Positions 62,256-64,000 of a stretch of 64,000 bases of DNA are shown here, piece by piece (positions within the stretch are counted from its first letter, which is position 1; every line of letters starts with the position of its first letter). The translations under genes and the position numbers were made by a program. This DNA comes from Cloacibacterium sp047601505 (GTDB lineage Bacteria > Bacteroidota > Bacteroidia > Flavobacteriales > Weeksellaceae). Location of the stretch: NCBI RefSeq assembly GCF_047601505.1, contig NZ_JASGJD010000001.1:496001-560000 (forward strand). The letters are read 5' to 3'. The notes below the pieces were generated by a model that saw nothing but the letters and a program-made list of their open reading frames with translations, had not been told where the DNA came from and ran no database searches.

Positions 62256-62331
62256 TGTGAGCTCCGTAGGAGCGAAAGGTTTGTAATTTATTAGTAACCA
62301 TTAAATAAGCTCCGAAATAGCGGAAGAAATT
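62256..62331. repeat. Dispersed-type element with GCTCC hairpins
   Basis: GTGAGCTCCGTAGGAGCGAAAG holds GCTCC / GGAGC at 62261-62265 and 62269-62273. After about 45 bp a related half, AAGCTCCGAAATAGCGGAAG, follows (from about 62308). I recall similar GCTCCGTAGGAGCGA units scattered in Flavobacteria. It fills the leader of the DUF4919 gene. Confidence 0.45.
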
Positions 62332-62979
62332 ATGAAAAATTTATCGAAATTATTATTAGTTTTATTTTCATTCAACTTTTGTTTTTCCCAAATCAATGTT
62401 GAGCAAATTAAAAAAAATGTTGCTGATAATCCTCAAGAATATTATTATGAATATTTAGAAATTTTTAAAAAATCTCCAGAAAAACTTTCTCAAGAACAAT
62501 TGAATCAACTTTATTATGGAAGTAGATTCATTAAAACTGAATATGCACTAGTGAATTATAATAATGACTATGAAAAAATTTGGAAGTTTGCAAAAAAAGG
62601 AATGTCTAAAGGAAAAGCTCAAAAAATTGTATCTTTTGCAGAAGAAAAATATTTGAAAAATCCTTTAGAAAAAGAAATCCTTTTAAATATGACTGTTATT
62701 TATTCAGCATTAGATGAAACAATGAAAAAAGAAATCTGTGATGCTCAATATAAAGCTATAATTAATACAATTGAAAATAGTGGAACAGGATTGTCAGAAG
62801 ATTCTCCAGTTTGCGTAATACGAGCAGGAGATATGATTTCAATGTTAAAAAGAGTTATGGTAGGATTTGGCGATTTTAAACAAAAAGACAAAGAATTGCC
62901 AGATGGAAGTTTATTAACTGAATATTCTGTTGGTGAAAATAAAATTTTTGTAAAACTAGTAGGTGGAATTCAATTTTAA
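62332..62979 (+). CDS. DUF4919-family secreted protein
   Basis: A 215-aa exported protein with a signal peptide ending near residue 20 (NFCFSQ). The mostly helical body contains LSQEQLNQLYYGSRF, the typical LYYG segment of DUF4919, and a C-terminal beta segment FVKLVGGIQF. Function unknown. Two bp separate it from the next gene. Confidence 0.75.
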   Translation: MKNLSKLLLVLFSFNFCFSQINVEQIKKNVADNPQEYYYEYLEIFKKSPEKLSQEQLNQLYYGSRFIKTEYALVNYNNDYEKIWKFAKKGMSKGKAQKIVSFAEEKYLKNPLEKEILLNMTVIYSALDETMKKEICDAQYKAIINTIENSGTGLSEDSPVCVIRAGDMISMLKRVMVGFGDFKQKDKELPDGSLLTEYSVGENKIFVKLVGGIQF

Positions 62980-62981
62980 TT

Positions 62982-63701
62982 ATGACTCTCCATAACCAAA
63001 TCCTTGAAGCTTTAGAATTTCTTTCTTCTCCAGAAAAGAGAGAGTTTTTGCCCTATTTTTTTAAAACAGGAAAAGGACAATATGCCGAAGGTGATAAATT
63101 TATCGGAGTAGTAGTGCCCGATTCTAGAAAAATTGTAAAAGAATATTGGCAAAAAGCTACTTTAGAAGAAGTTCGGGAAATTTTAAAATCAGAATTTCAC
63201 GAAATGAGATTGGTTGCGCTTCTTATTTTAGTTGCCAAATTTGAGAAATCTAAAGATTTAAAGGAGCAAAAAAAATTAGCAGATTTTTACCTTAAAAATA
63301 CAAAATACATCAACAATTGGGATTTGGTAGATTTGTCTTGCTATAAACTTTTGGGTAGATATTGTTTTGAAAATCATCAAGATGAAGTTTTGAGAGAACT
63401 TTCAAATTCTGAAAACATGTGGGAAAAACGTATTGCCATTGTCGCAACAATGCATTACATTAAAAAAGGAAAAACCTTTGATTTAACTCAAGAATTGGTT
63501 CTTAATAATCTCAATCATCTTCACGATTTAATGCACAAAGCAAACGGTTGGCTTTTAAGGGAAATTGGCAATAAAGACGAAGAAGTTTTGTTGAATTTTT
63601 TGAAAATTCATTATCAAAATATGCCTAGAACGTGTTTGAGGTATGCAATAGAAAAGCTTGATGAAGATTTAAGACAAGATTTTTTGAAAGGTAGAATTTA
63701 A
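62982..63701 (+). CDS. DNA alkylation repair protein (AlkD-like)
   Basis: A 239-aa HEAT-repeat DNA glycosylase-like protein. FFKTGKGQYAEGDKFIGVVVPDSRK is the family N-terminal signature, and helical repeats follow with NNWDLVDLSCYKLLGRY and WEKRIAIVATMHYIKKG (catalytic Asp/Trp region). Removes alkylated bases such as 3-methyladenine. Its neighbour nth is broken; both are base-excision enzymes but unrelated in substrate. Confidence 0.9.
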   Translation: MTLHNQILEALEFLSSPEKREFLPYFFKTGKGQYAEGDKFIGVVVPDSRKIVKEYWQKATLEEVREILKSEFHEMRLVALLILVAKFEKSKDLKEQKKLADFYLKNTKYINNWDLVDLSCYKLLGRYCFENHQDEVLRELSNSENMWEKRIAIVATMHYIKKGKTFDLTQELVLNNLNHLHDLMHKANGWLLREIGNKDEEVLLNFLKIHYQNMPRTCLRYAIEKLDEDLRQDFLKGRI

Positions 63702-63714
63702 AAAATATCATTTT

Positions 63715-64000
63715 TTGGAAATAACAAAAACATTTGTCCATTACTTTTTACACCTCATTTTTCCGGTGTTTATTGCGCTTGTTTTTTATAAAGAAAATTG
63801 GAAAAAAGCTTATCTCATTATGCTCGCAACCCTATTGGTAGATGCAGACCATCTTTTGGCAACTCCGGTTTTTGACCAAAACAGAGCAAGTATAGGTTTC
63901 CATCCTTTGCACTCGTATTACGCAATTGCCATTTATTTTTTAGGTACCATCTTCTTGAAAGGAAATTACAGAATTGTAGCCATAGGATTGCTATTTCACA
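63715..64000 (+). CDS. DUF6122-like membrane protein, 5' part (runs off window)
   Basis: An open frame of at least 95 codons with TFVHYFLHLIFPVFIALVFYKENWKKAYLIMLATLLVDADHLLATPVFD and FHPLHSYYAIAIYF. This His/Asp-bearing membrane pattern (VDADHL, HPLHSYY) resembles DUF6122 and related YdjM-like metal-binding membrane proteins. There is no ATG between the previous stop and this segment, so a TTG at 63715 is the likely start. The C-terminus is outside the window. Confidence 0.6.
   Translation, partial: MEITKTFVHYFLHLIFPVFIALVFYKENWKKAYLIMLATLLVDADHLLATPVFDQNRASIGFHPLHSYYAIAIYFLGTIFLKGNYRIVAIGLLFH

Noticed and set aside
1..64000. CRISPR arrays, tRNA/rRNA genes, IS elements, prophage
   Set aside because: I looked for spaced direct repeats, tRNA arms and transposase motifs and found none that hold up; tRNA detection by eye is imperfect and a tRNAscan run would be decisive.

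Overview
The window looks like chromosomal DNA of a Bacteroidota member, most likely class Flavobacteriia and probably the Weeksellaceae (Chryseobacterium/Cloacibacterium relatives). The signs are very AT-rich DNA, TAnnTTTG-type -7 promoter elements, a MurF-Alr fusion, a PorW/SprE-type lipoprotein of the type IX secretion system, GLPGLI, DUF4919 and S46 dipeptidyl-peptidase proteins, and a 2TM/LytTR signalling cluster. The taxon is inferred from gene content only. I saw no tRNA, rRNA, CRISPR array, insertion sequence or prophage.

Layout. 1-1253: end of GMP reductase, a candidate small RNA and a nucleosidase. 1254-6407 (minus): fabG, then an envelope operon (Mur ligase, hexapeptide transferase, orphan membrane gene, rsmI) and an acidic protein. 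6464-12752 (plus): tdk, a toxin-antitoxin pair, murF-alr, a patatin/beta-barrel protein and ybeY. 12753-18180: mnmG flanked by two perfect parS sites, a methyltransferase, pgk, then 671 bp of AT-rich DNA with DnaA-box-like 9-mers (candidate oriC), then rpiB. 18244-28520 (plus): rnr, a LysE-family protein, LD-carboxypeptidase, yraN, an Lgt paralogue, a DUF3800 protein, a frameshifted Tes-like radical SAM gene, an SDR and tsaB. 28561-36840 (minus): porW/sprE, maf, kdsC, a DUF2520 protein, three glycosyltransferases and sufE. 36989-43913: clpC, mnmA and hypotheticals. 43924-52671 (minus): a LytTR two-component and 2TM operon, alpha/beta hydrolase, TPR protein, TonB-dependent receptor and AraC regulator. 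52828-64000: mixed housekeeping and secreted genes (SdpI, GLPGLI, DUF885, frameshifted nth, bcp, S46 peptidase, SemiSWEET, hflX, guaD, DUF4919, AlkD-like, DUF6122).

The most notable signal is in 47.4-51.8 kb. Four consecutive minus-strand transcription units each carry two 9-bp direct repeats (plus-strand form CYGARYSGT) separated by exactly 12 bp, and the promoter-proximal repeat lies exactly 33 bp from a TAYCTTTR -7 element. All four sites are 71 bp long. The repeat form and 12-bp spacing match LytTR-type response-regulator sites, and the LytTR regulator lies at the end of the first operon. I infer a self-contained, probably autoregulated regulon: histidine kinase-2TM fusion, four free 2TM proteins, regulator, secreted hydrolase, secreted TPR protein and outer-membrane receptor.

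Other notable points are the parS/oriC neighbourhood, a 612-bp insertion at the rsmI start that keeps a stop-start chain intact, two frameshifted conserved genes, and intergenic elements built of 7-bp or 8-bp units.
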